Source: JACAEY01 sp049700155
GTDB lineage: Bacteria; Nitrospirota; Thermodesulfovibrionia; Thermodesulfovibrionales; SM23-35
Reading direction: 5' to 3'
DNA: 22,930 nucleotides
Assembly: GCA_049700155.1 (NCBI GenBank)
Contig: JBNAVX010000037.1
Span: forward strand, 1-22,930
Both the position numbers and the translations under genes were made by a program. The notes under the pieces are model-generated. The model had not been told where the DNA came from. It searched no databases and worked only from the letters and a program-made list of their open reading frames with translations. Below are positions 15,710-22,930 of the stretch, piece after piece (within the stretch, counting starts at the first letter, position 1; each line of letters starts with the position of its first letter).

Positions 15710-17442
15710 AGACGATTAAAAAGATAATGGTGCTGGTCAAGCCTTATTGGAAGAGAATTTTTCTTTCTGGTATTTTGAGCATTATTGTATCCGGAATAAA
15801 TGGAGGAATTGCATGGCTTGTAAAACCTGCACTCGATGGTATCTTTCTCCAGAAAGATAAGAGACTCCTTGCTGTTCTACCAATTGCTGTCCTTGTGCTC
15901 TATGTTCTAAAGGGAACATTCTCTTTTTTTCAGTCATATCTTATGCGTTCAGTAGGAGCAAAGGTTGTAAGAGATATGAGGAATAGACTATTTGGACAAT
16001 TGTTATACCTTCCAATAGGACATTATAAAAAAGAATCTACAGGAGCAATTCTATCCAGAGTAACAAATGACATAGGAAGTTTACAAGGATTAATGGGATA
16101 TACTATCAAGGATCTTTTTGTAGAAAGCATGACTGTAATCGCTCTACTTGGTGTTGCCTTTTATAGAAAGTGGGACTTAGCGCTTTTAGCTGTTACAGTA
16201 CTACCCGGAGCATTTTACGGTGCAGGAAGGATCGGTAAGAGATTAAAAAAGGTTAGCAAGAAAGTCCAGCAGAAGATATCTGTTATAACAGAATATCTCA
16301 CAGAGAGTTTTAGTGGTATCAAGATGATAAAGGTCTTTAACCGAGAAGAAGATATAATTCGCAGATTCAAAGGTAAAAACCAGGATTTTTACAGAGAGAT
16401 TATGAGATCCCAGCGACTTGTAGAATTTACCTCTTTATTCATGGAGGTTGTTGGAGGTCTTGGCACTGCATTTGTACTTTGGTATGGTGGAAGACTTGTG
16501 ATAAAGGGGACGATGACACCGGGTGAATTTTTTTCCTTCCTTGCAGCAATATTTATGGTCTATACACCAGCCAGAAGACTTGCAGGAGTTAATAATGGTA
16601 TTCAACAGGCAAGGGCATCTCTCGAAAGAATAGCAGAGGTTGAAGGAAAGGAGATAGAAAAAGAAGGAAATGTTTCTATGCCTGCTATACGTGAGAAGAT
16701 AGAATTCAAAGATGTATCTTTTCATTATCCGTATATCAAGCATGAGGTATTAAAGGATATTAACCTGACCATAAGGAGAGGTGAGATTGTTGCTATTGTT
16801 GGTAAAAGCGGAGTTGGAAAGACGACTCTCGTTGACCTCCTGCCAAGGTTTTACGATCCATCAAAAGGAGCGATCTTTATTGACAATATTGATATATCAA
16901 AAGCGACTCTAAAGTCTTTAAGGGATCAAATAGGGGTTGTGAGTCAGGATGTCATTCTGTTCAATGATACAGTTAAGAATAATATAGCCTTTGGAAGACC
17001 CGGGGCTAAAGATGATGAGATCATCAGTGTTGCAAAAGCTGCATATGCCCATGATTTTATAATAGAGCTACCTTTAGGGTATGAAACAGTCATAGGAGAA
17101 AAAGGGGTAAGGCTTTCAGGCGGCGAAAGACAGAGACTGTCAATTGCACGTGCGTTGCTTAAGAATCCACCAATACTCATACTTGATGAGGCAACATCTT
17201 CCCTTGATACTGAATCTGAGAAAGAAGTTCAGAGGGCGCTCGAAAATCTTATGGTAAATAGGACAACAATTGTGATTGCTCATAGGCTATCTACGATAAG
17301 ACGTGCAACAAGGATTATTGTTCTTGAAAAGGGAAGAATTGCTGAAGAAGGAACTCATGAAGAACTCATAAGTGCTGGTGGTATCTATAGAAGGCTATAT
17401 GAGCTCCAGTTCAGTACGCAGGATGTGTTTTCTAAAATTTAA
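15697..17442 (+). CDS. msbA: Lipid A export ABC transporter MsbA
   Basis: This half-transporter (581 aa) flips lipid A-core across the inner membrane as a homodimer. Six membrane helices occupy about 15-300, starting with IFLSGILSIIVSGINGGIAW. The nucleotide-binding domain has Walker A GKSGVGKTT (from 369), the Q-loop VSQDVILFND, signature LSGGERQ (from 473), Walker B ILILDEATSSLD (from 493) and the H-loop IAHRLST. A generic type IV exporter would look the same; the position between lpxB and waaA identifies it. The ATG lies inside the end of lpxB, with AGGTGAG just upstream. Confidence 0.93.
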   Translation: MGTIETIKKIMVLVKPYWKRIFLSGILSIIVSGINGGIAWLVKPALDGIFLQKDKRLLAVLPIAVLVLYVLKGTFSFFQSYLMRSVGAKVVRDMRNRLFGQLLYLPIGHYKKESTGAILSRVTNDIGSLQGLMGYTIKDLFVESMTVIALLGVAFYRKWDLALLAVTVLPGAFYGAGRIGKRLKKVSKKVQQKISVITEYLTESFSGIKMIKVFNREEDIIRRFKGKNQDFYREIMRSQRLVEFTSLFMEVVGGLGTAFVLWYGGRLVIKGTMTPGEFFSFLAAIFMVYTPARRLAGVNNGIQQARASLERIAEVEGKEIEKEGNVSMPAIREKIEFKDVSFHYPYIKHEVLKDINLTIRRGEIVAIVGKSGVGKTTLVDLLPRFYDPSKGAIFIDNIDISKATLKSLRDQIGVVSQDVILFNDTVKNNIAFGRPGAKDDEIISVAKAAYAHDFIIELPLGYETVIGEKGVRLSGGERQRLSIARALLKNPPILILDEATSSLDTESEKEVQRALENLMVNRTTIVIAHRLSTIRRATRIIVLEKGRIAEEGTHEELISAGGIYRRLYELQFSTQDVFSKI

Positions 17443-17468
17443 TTTTTTTAGAATTTTGAATTTATATT

Positions 17469-17485
17469 TTGAATTTTAAATTCAA
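17469..17485. repeat. AT-rich palindrome between msbA and waaA
   Basis: TTGAATTT and AAATTCAA pair exactly around a single T, within 49 nt of AT-rich sequence built from repeated 'GAATTTT' words. It lies six bases before the waaA ATG and covers the place where a Shine-Dalgarno site would be, so it may affect translation or simply be microrepeat DNA. Confidence 0.45.
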
Positions 17486-17491
17486 GTAAAA

Positions 17492-18799
17492 ATGTATTTT
17501 TTTTATACTCTCTTTTACTGTACTATCTTATTTTTTTTATTGCCTTTCCAATATCTGAAAAGACCAAAGGATCTCAGAAAAAGATGGCTCAGAGAAAAAT
17601 TTGGTTCTATTAACCCAAAAAGCCTCACTCCTTACGCACATCGCATAACGCACAACGCCTCACATATCTGGGTTCATGCTGTATCTGTTGGTGAGGTCAT
17701 GGCTTCAATACCTCTTCTTAAAAAACTAAGGGATAAATATCCAGAAAAGAATTTACTCCTTTCAACAATTACTTATACAGGACAGAAAGTTGCAAAAGAG
17801 AAAGTGCCAGTGGGCACAGTAGTCTTCTATCTGCCTTTTGATATTACTTTTATCTTAAGAAGGCTTTTTAAAAAAATAAGACCATCCTTGCTTATAATCA
17901 TGGAGACTGAATTATGGCCCAATCTTTTCAGGGTCTCGAAAGAATTTAAAATTCCTGTGATCTTATTGAATGGAAGGATATCTGAAAAATCCTTTAAAGG
18001 ATATAAAAAGGTCTCATTCTTTATGAAGAAAGTTTTCTCCAATATGGATCTCCTGTGTATGCAGTCTGAAATTTATGCAGAGAGGATTAGGAGTATAGGT
18101 GTTGATGACAGAAAGATAAAGGTTCTTGGTAATTTTAAGTTTGATATAAAACCGCCTTCAAAGATTCCTGAATGGACTGAGAAGATAAAAGGACCAGTCC
18201 TTATAGCAGGCAGTACGCATGAAGGAGAAGAAGAATTAATTACTTATGTTTTTCTAAAACTAAAAAAAGATTTTTCTGACCTTAATCTTATTCTTGCACC
18301 GAGACACCCTGAAAGATTTAATGAAGTAGAAGAGTTGCTAAAAACAAAGGGATTATCTTATGTGAGGCGTTCAGCATTCAATGAAAAACAGATCATTTTG
18401 AATCCCGAACACCGAACTTCGAAATCCGAATTTCTTAAAGGAATTATCATACTCCTAGACTCTGTTGGTGAACTATCATCAGTTTATGGAGTAGGAGATA
18501 TCGCAATCATAGGCAAAAGTTTTAAGGGACATGGTGGGCAAAATCCATTGGAACCAGCATATTGGGGAAAACCTATAATATGTGGACCTCATATGGAGAA
18601 CTTTCCATTTATTGAAGATTTCTATAAAGAAGGAGGAGCTCTAAAAGTTGATGAAGAAGGGCTTTATCAAGCATTAAAAGGGCTTCTCCTTAAACCAGAA
18701 AAGGCAAAAGATATGGGCTTGAAGGCACAGCAATTATATAATAAAAACTCAGGAGCTGTTGACAGGGCAATAGAGGTTATTGAAAAGTATATTCAGTAA
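17492..18799 (+). CDS. waaA: 3-deoxy-D-manno-octulosonic acid (Kdo) transferase
   Basis: WaaA (KdtA, GT30) adds Kdo to the lipid IVA precursor on the cytosolic face of the inner membrane. The 435-aa protein has an N-terminal membrane anchor (2-20), then HAVSVGEV with the catalytic Glu68. METELWPN, GRISEKS, AGSTHEGEEE and APRHPER follow. The CMP-Kdo site segment GKSFKGHGGQNPLEPAYWGK is complete. Two stretches look like in-frame additions: about 42-58 (SLTPYAHRITHNASH) and about 300-316 (NPEHRTSKSEF). Whether it adds one or more Kdo units cannot be read from sequence. It closes the lipid A block. Confidence 0.95.
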   Translation: MYFFYTLFYCTILFFLLPFQYLKRPKDLRKRWLREKFGSINPKSLTPYAHRITHNASHIWVHAVSVGEVMASIPLLKKLRDKYPEKNLLLSTITYTGQKVAKEKVPVGTVVFYLPFDITFILRRLFKKIRPSLLIIMETELWPNLFRVSKEFKIPVILLNGRISEKSFKGYKKVSFFMKKVFSNMDLLCMQSEIYAERIRSIGVDDRKIKVLGNFKFDIKPPSKIPEWTEKIKGPVLIAGSTHEGEEELITYVFLKLKKDFSDLNLILAPRHPERFNEVEELLKTKGLSYVRRSAFNEKQIILNPEHRTSKSEFLKGIIILLDSVGELSSVYGVGDIAIIGKSFKGHGGQNPLEPAYWGKPIICGPHMENFPFIEDFYKEGGALKVDEEGLYQALKGLLLKPEKAKDMGLKAQQLYNKNSGAVDRAIEVIEKYIQ

Positions 18800-18955
18800 T
18801 AATTGACCACATATAATACAAATGTAATGGTAGATTTTCTCGACAGAAATGATACACTTCACAGGAATACATTAAAAAAATCAGGGAGTTAAAGGAAGAA
18901 AGATTTGCGACCCTGAATCTCCCTCTTAGGATAAACATCAAATAGGGATATCCAG

Positions 18956-19174
18956 ATGAAGATCTCAGTCAGGGTTAAGCCTAATATGAAGGAGGAAAAG
19001 GTTGAGAAAGCAGGAGATGTGTTTAATGTTTATGTAAAAGAACCTGCAAAGGAAGGTAAAGCAAACAAGGCTGTAATAGAGTTACTTTCAGAATATTTCA
19101 ATGTGCCCAAGTCTCAGATTGTTATTATAAGTGGATTTAAATCAAAACAGAAGATTATAGAGATATCGATATGA
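18956..19174 (+). CDS. DUF167/YggU family protein
   Basis: This is a small 72-aa protein of the DUF167 (YggU) family. The family signature is clear: RVKPNMKEEKV near the start, then FNVYVKEPAKEGKANKAVIE (22-42), a helix, and SGFKSKQKIIEI at the end. The family is widespread and structurally known, but its function is not established. It follows waaA by 156 nt, a gap that holds a TATAAT-like box (18812-18817) and only tiny reading frames. Its 3' end nearly touches the convergent lipoprotein gene. Confidence 0.9.
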   Translation: MKISVRVKPNMKEEKVEKAGDVFNVYVKEPAKEGKANKAVIELLSEYFNVPKSQIVIISGFKSKQKIIEISI

Positions 19175-19178
19175 CATC

Positions 19179-19820
19179 TCATTCATAAACATCTGTTCCA
19201 ATCTTAACCTTCTTCACATAAAAGACTTCGCATGAACCATCACCGCTGTCCTTGCGTGTTAAACTGCTCTTCCACCAGAAATTTCTGCCTCTATAACTCC
19301 CTGATACATTTACCAGATATCCCTCAAGATAAACCTTTTCCTTCTTTTTAATAGCCTTTATCGCTTTGAAAATGTTCTCATCAGCAGGGATGATATGGTT
19401 ATTCGCAGAATGTGTCGCTATATAATTGTTGTTAAATGGGCAGTTTTCTTTATATTCATAGAAATACCACCTGTTACTCTGACTGAAAGTTATGTATTTA
19501 TTAGTTTCAGTTTCTGCGAGCTTGCCCCAGGCAAGTACAAGGTCAAGAGGTGCTATCTCTGAATGCCATCCATCATTATAAGATTTTTTACCTACCACGA
19601 TAGCAGATATCTTATACTCTGCAACAGGTGTGATGACAAATTCATAATCTTTGGTTTTCCTTATTATTTTAAAGTCAGAGGTATATTTGCTCTGTGAGGG
19701 CTCCTGAGAGACATCAATTTCTAAGGAATCTTGATCTGTAACCTGTGGCTTATCGCATCCTATTATAACAAAAGAAAAAAGGCTTAAAAAAATTAAACAG
19801 ATAATTGCATTTCTAATCAT
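19179..19820 (-). CDS. Lipoprotein of unknown function, coupled to thiD
   Basis: The N-terminus MIRNAIICLIFLSLFSFVIIGC is a lipoprotein signal with lipobox Cys22, so the mature protein is lipid-anchored outside the cytoplasm. A Ser/Gln/Glu-rich tether of about 25 residues leads to one compact domain with conserved-looking blocks: GWHSEIAPLDLVLAWGKLAE, FSQSNRWYFYEY, NNHIIPADENI, VYLEGYLVNV, and SSLTRKDSGDGSCEVFYV near the end. Its ATG overlaps the thiD TGA (ATGA, 19817-19820), placing it last in the TPP-controlled operon. No function can be assigned. Cargo binding for thiamine uptake or salvage is a context-based guess only. Confidence 0.85.
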   Translation of the reverse strand: MIRNAIICLIFLSLFSFVIIGCDKPQVTDQDSLEIDVSQEPSQSKYTSDFKIIRKTKDYEFVITPVAEYKISAIVVGKKSYNDGWHSEIAPLDLVLAWGKLAETETNKYITFSQSNRWYFYEYKENCPFNNNYIATHSANNHIIPADENIFKAIKAIKKKEKVYLEGYLVNVSGSYRGRNFWWKSSLTRKDSGDGSCEVFYVKKVKIGTDVYE

Positions 19821-20578
19821 ATATAAAGCAATGCCATTCCCTTACCAGGGTGATATGCCTTCTTTATAGCCTTAATGATAAATCCTTTTGCCTTTTTAAC
19901 AGATTCAAGAGGTTCTTTACCATTGGCGAGTGAGGCTGTAATTGCCGATGAAAAGGCACAACCTGTGCCATGATATTCACCTTTTATCTTTTTGCTTTTG
20001 AGATAATGAAAATCTCCGTCATAATAGAGGTCAAGTGCTGTATCTTCTAAATGACCTCCTGTAATAACGACTACTTCCACACCCATATCTTTCAACATCT
20101 TTGCAGACTCTTTCATATCATTTTTATCTTCCACTTTTATTCCTGTAAGGACAGATGCTTCATAGATGTTCGGAGTTATCACCCTTGACAAAGGAAAGAG
20201 TCTTTCCTTTAATGCATCTAAGGTCCCCTCTGAAACAAGGCTTTTGCCTGATGAAGAAACTGTAACAGGATCAATCACGATGTTAATCAGCGAGTATTTC
20301 TTTATTGCATCTTCAACAATTTCAACAACTGCGGTATTATAAATCATACCTATCTTTATTGCATCGGGTCTGATATCAGACAGAAGTGTATGGAGCTGTC
20401 TTTCAAAAATATCTTGTTCAACAGGAAAGATAAAATCAACACCTTCTGTATTTTGTGCTGTAATTGCGGATAATACAGAAATTCCGTGTATATTAAATGC
20501 CTTGAATACCTTGAGGTCTGATTGAAGCCCTGCTCCACCTGTCGGGTCTGAGCCAGCAATTGTGAGTACTACCTTCAT
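19817..20578 (-). CDS. thiD: Hydroxymethylpyrimidine/phosphomethylpyrimidine kinase
   Basis: ThiD phosphorylates HMP to HMP-P and HMP-P to HMP-PP for coupling with the thiazole. The 253-aa ribokinase-fold protein has AGSDPTGGAGLQSDLKVF at the start, IDPVTVSSSGKSL mid-way, and the anion-hole/catalytic HGTGCAFSSAITA near residue 208. It lacks a fused ThiE or ThiN domain. It lies 12 nt after thiC and is coupled to the lipoprotein gene at its 3' end. No ThiE is in the window, so the condensing enzyme must be elsewhere. Confidence 0.96.
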   Translation of the reverse strand: MKVVLTIAGSDPTGGAGLQSDLKVFKAFNIHGISVLSAITAQNTEGVDFIFPVEQDIFERQLHTLLSDIRPDAIKIGMIYNTAVVEIVEDAIKKYSLINIVIDPVTVSSSGKSLVSEGTLDALKERLFPLSRVITPNIYEASVLTGIKVEDKNDMKESAKMLKDMGVEVVVITGGHLEDTALDLYYDGDFHYLKSKKIKGEYHGTGCAFSSAITASLANGKEPLESVKKAKGFIIKAIKKAYHPGKGMALLYI

Positions 20579-20590
20579 GCCATAATTCTA

Positions 20591-21877
20591 CTATTTTTCT
20601 TTTTTTAGAGCCTTTTCCACTATCCTTATCGCACAGAACTCCCCACACATTGAACAGACCTCGCTCTCTGAAGGAGGGATCTCAGCCCTCCACCTGCGAA
20701 CTTTATCAGGGTCAAGGCTCAATGAAATCTGACCTTCCCAATCAAGGTTCTTTCTGTATCTTGCCATCTTATTATCAAGCTCTATAGCGCTGGGGATACC
20801 TTTTGCAATATCAGCGGCATGTGCTGCTATCTTTGATGCAATAAGACCTTCTTTTACATCTTCGACATTAGGTAGCCTTATATGTTCTGCAGGAGTAACA
20901 TAACATAAGAAATCTGCTCCAGCAGCTCCTGCAACAGCACCACCAATTGCTGCAGCAATATGGTCATAACCCATTGCAATATCAGTCACGAGTGGACCGA
21001 GCACATAAAAAGGAGCACCTTTGCAGATTTCCTTCTGAATCTTTACATTTAAAGCTACCTGGTTCAAAGGCACATGTCCAGGACCTTCAATTATCACTTG
21101 AACATTCTCTTCTAATGCCTTATCCCTCAACTCTCCAATGGTCAGCAGTTCTTCAATCTGGCACCTGTCAGTAGCATCCTGAAGACACCCGGGACGAAGT
21201 CCATCACCAAGACTCAGTGTCAGGTCATGTTTTTTTGCAATCTCAAGAAGCCTTCCAAAATCTTCATAAAGAGGGTTTTCTTTATCATTGTAAATCATCC
21301 ATTCAAGAAGAAAAGAACCACCACGGCTCACAATATCAAGTATCCTACCCTCTTCCTTTAGCCTCTCGATAGCCTTTCTTGTAATTCCACAATGGACTGT
21401 AACAAAATCAACTCCTTCATCAGCATGTTCTTCAATAATATTAAAAATATCATCAGCAGTCATCTTTGAAATAGTTCCATACGTCTCAACAGCTCTTATC
21501 GCGACTTCATATATTGGAACTGTGCCAATAGAAAGAGGAGATAACTTAAGAAGAGTCTGCCTTAGCTCCTTAATCCGCCCACCTGTTGAAAGGTCCATAA
21601 CAGCATCTGCGCCATATTTGATAACTATAGAAAGCTTTTCTTTTTCATCGTCGAGAGATATCCTGTCTTTTGATGTACCTATATTTGCATTAACTTTCGT
21701 CCTCAGACCTTTCCCTATCCCAATTGGTCTTATCTCGTGTTTAATATTTCTGGGAATTACAATGAGACCTTCAGCAATATCAGAAGCAAGTTTCTCGGGA
21801 GATATTCCCTCAGAGATCGCAACAGTCTTCATCTCATCAGTTATAATTCCCTTTTTTGCAAGTTCTATCCTCGTCAT
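20591..21877 (-). CDS. thiC: Phosphomethylpyrimidine synthase
   Basis: ThiC is a non-canonical radical SAM enzyme that rearranges 5-aminoimidazole ribotide to HMP-P. The 428-aa length is the short form; E. coli ThiC is near 630 aa. IGTVPIYE, VDFVTVHCGI, RGGSFLLEWM, DGLRPGC, EGPGHVP and GPLVTDIAMGYDHI are all present. The cluster-binding end reads EVCSMCGEFC: Cys408, Cys411 and Cys415, spacing CX2CX3C instead of the CX2CX4C of E. coli. The ATG overlaps the thi4 stop (ATGA, 21874-21877), with GAGAGG upstream inside thi4. Confidence 0.97.
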   Translation of the reverse strand: MTRIELAKKGIITDEMKTVAISEGISPEKLASDIAEGLIVIPRNIKHEIRPIGIGKGLRTKVNANIGTSKDRISLDDEKEKLSIVIKYGADAVMDLSTGGRIKELRQTLLKLSPLSIGTVPIYEVAIRAVETYGTISKMTADDIFNIIEEHADEGVDFVTVHCGITRKAIERLKEEGRILDIVSRGGSFLLEWMIYNDKENPLYEDFGRLLEIAKKHDLTLSLGDGLRPGCLQDATDRCQIEELLTIGELRDKALEENVQVIIEGPGHVPLNQVALNVKIQKEICKGAPFYVLGPLVTDIAMGYDHIAAAIGGAVAGAAGADFLCYVTPAEHIRLPNVEDVKEGLIASKIAAHAADIAKGIPSAIELDNKMARYRKNLDWEGQISLSLDPDKVRRWRAEIPPSESEVCSMCGEFCAIRIVEKALKKEK

Positions 21878-22677
21878 TTTAATAACCTCTCAACACTTAA
21901 CTTTTCAATTGCTATCTCTGCTGCCTTCTTACCAGAAAGCAGCATCCCTCCAAAGATTGCACCCATTCTGGGTGAACCAAAGACCGCATTTGCAGCCATT
22001 CCTGTAACGATAAGTCCAGGATAAACCTCTTTAGTATTATCAAGAATCTCTTTTTCCCCTTTTTCAGACCACATAGACTTTTCACCCAATATGTCACCTG
22101 TAGAAGTTCTTAATTTTGGTCCTATCTTTCTTGCTACTATTCTACACACTTCACCATCATGGCCTGTTGCATCTATCACCATCTTTGACTTCACAGTTAA
22201 AGGGTCTACGTGAAGTTTAGACCATGAAACAGCACTCCAGTTAAGAACCAAGCCTGTAATAACATCTTCACCTGAATCAGACTCTCTAATCATTACATCT
22301 TCTACACTTATGAGGTTAAAGATGTTTGCACCTGCCTTTATTGCCTTAAGACATAAGGCTGATACTGTCTCCAAGGCACAGGCTGTATAAAGACCATCTT
22401 TATATTTTTTTGCCCTCACCTTAAATTCATCTAAAATTCCTTTTGCTTCTTCCTGGACAACAATGTTATTAAACATCATCCCACCACCTGGCATACCTCC
22501 ACCAACACGGAGCTGTTTTTCAAAAACCACTGTTTTTATCCGTTCTCTTGCAAGATAATAAGCTGCAGTTAGACCTGAAGGTCCAGCTCCTGCGATAGCT
22601 ACATCCACATCAAGGGAATCAAGAAGATTTTTAAAGTAGCTGTCTATTATTGCTCGAGAGATGAGCACTTCATCCAT
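21874..22677 (-). CDS. thi4: Thi4-type thiazole synthase, sulfide-dependent (His) class
   Basis: Thi4 makes the adenylated thiazole precursor of thiamine from NAD, glycine and a sulfur source. The ATG at 22677 is set by AGGAGGG five bases upstream; a longer frame to 22707 would start inside the terminator stem and is rejected. The 267-aa protein has the FAD/NAD fold AIAGAGPSGLTAAYYLARE (GAGPSG 30-35), then GGGMPGGGMMFN, and ends with PGLIVTGMAANAVFGSPRMG. At the sulfur-donor position of yeast Thi4 (a Cys consumed in the reaction) the sequence is KLHVDP with His156. As in archaeal enzymes, this indicates a true catalyst using free sulfide. Usual bacterial thiazole genes (thiG, thiS, thiH) are not in the window. 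Confidence 0.93.
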   Translation of the reverse strand: MDEVLISRAIIDSYFKNLLDSLDVDVAIAGAGPSGLTAAYYLARERIKTVVFEKQLRVGGGMPGGGMMFNNIVVQEEAKGILDEFKVRAKKYKDGLYTACALETVSALCLKAIKAGANIFNLISVEDVMIRESDSGEDVITGLVLNWSAVSWSKLHVDPLTVKSKMVIDATGHDGEVCRIVARKIGPKLRTSTGDILGEKSMWSEKGEKEILDNTKEVYPGLIVTGMAANAVFGSPRMGAIFGGMLLSGKKAAEIAIEKLSVERLLK

Positions 22678-22682
22678 ATTTA

Positions 22683-22689
22683 CCCTCCT
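22683..22689 (-). promoter_or_regulatory. Shine-Dalgarno site of thi4
   Basis: AGGAGGG on the minus strand lies five bases before the ATG at 22677 and directly after the terminator T-run, so termination removes the translation start from the transcript. Confidence 0.9.
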
Positions 22690-22690
22690 G

Positions 22691-22723
22691 AAAATAAAAA
22701 ACCGCATCCCTGAAGGATACGGT
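22691..22723 (-). terminator. Intrinsic terminator, expression platform of the TPP riboswitch
   Basis: On the minus strand ACCGTATCC and GGATGCGGT form a 9-bp stem (one U-G pair, 22723-22701) followed by a T-run (22700-22691, one A). It lies between the aptamer and the thi4 Shine-Dalgarno site. TPP binding should favour this hairpin and stop transcription. Confidence 0.88.
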
Positions 22724-22732
22724 CCATTATCC

Positions 22733-22826
22733 CATTCCCTACGCCGGCATTATCCGGATCAGGTTCGCGGGGTCTTTCCTGATTAACCACAGGAAACTCT
22801 CAGGCTTTAAGCCTCCCCCAGGGTTA
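22733..22826 (-). promoter_or_regulatory. TPP riboswitch aptamer (THI element)
   Basis: The minus strand carries the conserved THI-box parts in order: CCCTGGGGGAGGC, AAAGCCTGAGAG (the pyrimidine-sensing CUGAGA core), a variable P3 hairpin (TTTCCTG/CAGGAAA), ACCC, then GAACCTGATC, CGGATAATGCCGG and GCGTAGGGAA closing P1. These match the TPP class. The RNA senses thiamine pyrophosphate and controls thi4-thiC-thiD and the lipoprotein through the terminator just downstream. Confidence 0.96.
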
Positions 22827-22831
22827 GCTTC

Positions 22832-22861
22832 AGTATAGACCAGATTTCTAAAAAATGTCAA
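22832..22861 (-). promoter_or_regulatory. Promoter of the thiamine operon
   Basis: On the minus strand a perfect TTGACA (22861-22856) and TATACT (5/6, 22837-22832) are 18 bp apart. The start would fall just before the aptamer, as expected for a riboswitch leader. The remaining 22862-22930 shows no gene. Confidence 0.85.
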
Positions 22862-22930
22862 CTCAGTGTATAAACATGTAAGTAGCAAAACGTTAGGGGG
22901 GTCATATAGTAACCAACCCCTTTTGTTGCC

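Noticed and set aside
18827..18892. A 21-aa frame between waaA and the DUF167 gene, plus another short frame ending near 18943
   Set aside because: Both are very short, without a ribosome site or recognisable sequence; no basis to call a gene.
22678..22707. A ten-residue N-terminal extension of Thi4 from an ATG at 22707
   Set aside because: That ATG lies in the terminator stem, and the strong AGGAGGG serves the ATG at 22677.
22895..22922. GGGG/CCCC pairing near the right edge followed by TTTT
   Set aside because: Only four or five pairs around a long loop and no gene seen upstream; too weak for a terminator.
1..22930. CRISPR array, prophage, toxin-antitoxin or other defence system
   Set aside because: No regularly spaced repeats and no proteins of those families were found; the repeats present are short, irregular and scattered.

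Overview
The window is low-GC bacterial chromosome (roughly mid-30s % by eye) packed with housekeeping genes. No transposase, integrase, CRISPR array or phage gene was found. The lipid A and Kdo genes make it a Gram-negative-type (diderm) cell. A sulfide-type (His) Thi4, a short ThiC and a Lon-like AAA protease remnant point to an anaerobe. The mix, and the short intergenic 'microrepeats', resemble Nitrospirota (Thermodesulfovibrio relatives) or deep deltaproteobacterial lineages. That placement is inference; no rRNA or marker comparison was possible.

Layout. (1) 1-3428, minus strand: a 3' remnant of a Lon-family protease, an uncharacterised 192-aa protein, then argD and argF (4-nt ATGA overlap). 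A long hairpin lies beyond argF. (2) 3577-5372, plus strand: an exported Ig-like/degenerate HAD-like protein, a YhcC-type radical SAM protein directly abutting it, and tRNA-Arg(CCU). (3) 5400-7985, minus strand: slt-type lytic transglycosylase, zapB, zapA. (4) 8024-8801: an FmdB zinc-ribbon gene facing two minus-strand tRNA genes (Gly-GCC, Cys-GCA) separated by an inverted repeat.

(5) 8880-18799, plus strand: trpE-trpG-trpD from a promoter whose -10 box lies inside a perfect dyad, then a lipid A/Kdo block. That block is a Gfo/Idh oxidoreductase and a DegT-type aminotransferase (best read as gnnA-gnnB), then lpxB, msbA and waaA. Together these genes would make 3-amino sugar nucleotide, join the lipid A disaccharide, flip the lipid and add Kdo. 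(6) 18956-19174: a DUF167/YggU gene. (7) 22861 down to 19179, minus strand: a complete TPP-controlled thiamine unit, namely sigma70-type promoter, TPP aptamer, intrinsic terminator, thi4, thiC, thiD and an ATGA-coupled lipoprotein of unknown role.

Most genes are ordinary. The points most worth following are the His-type Thi4 under a textbook TPP riboswitch with a lipoprotein at its 3' end; the GnnA/GnnB pair implying amide-linked lipid A; the Lon gene cut exactly at its catalytic serine; the palindrome over the trp -10 box; and in-frame linkers in TrpE, WaaA and LpxB, some of which look like intergenic microrepeat DNA. No stretch over 300 bases lacks a gene or RNA.
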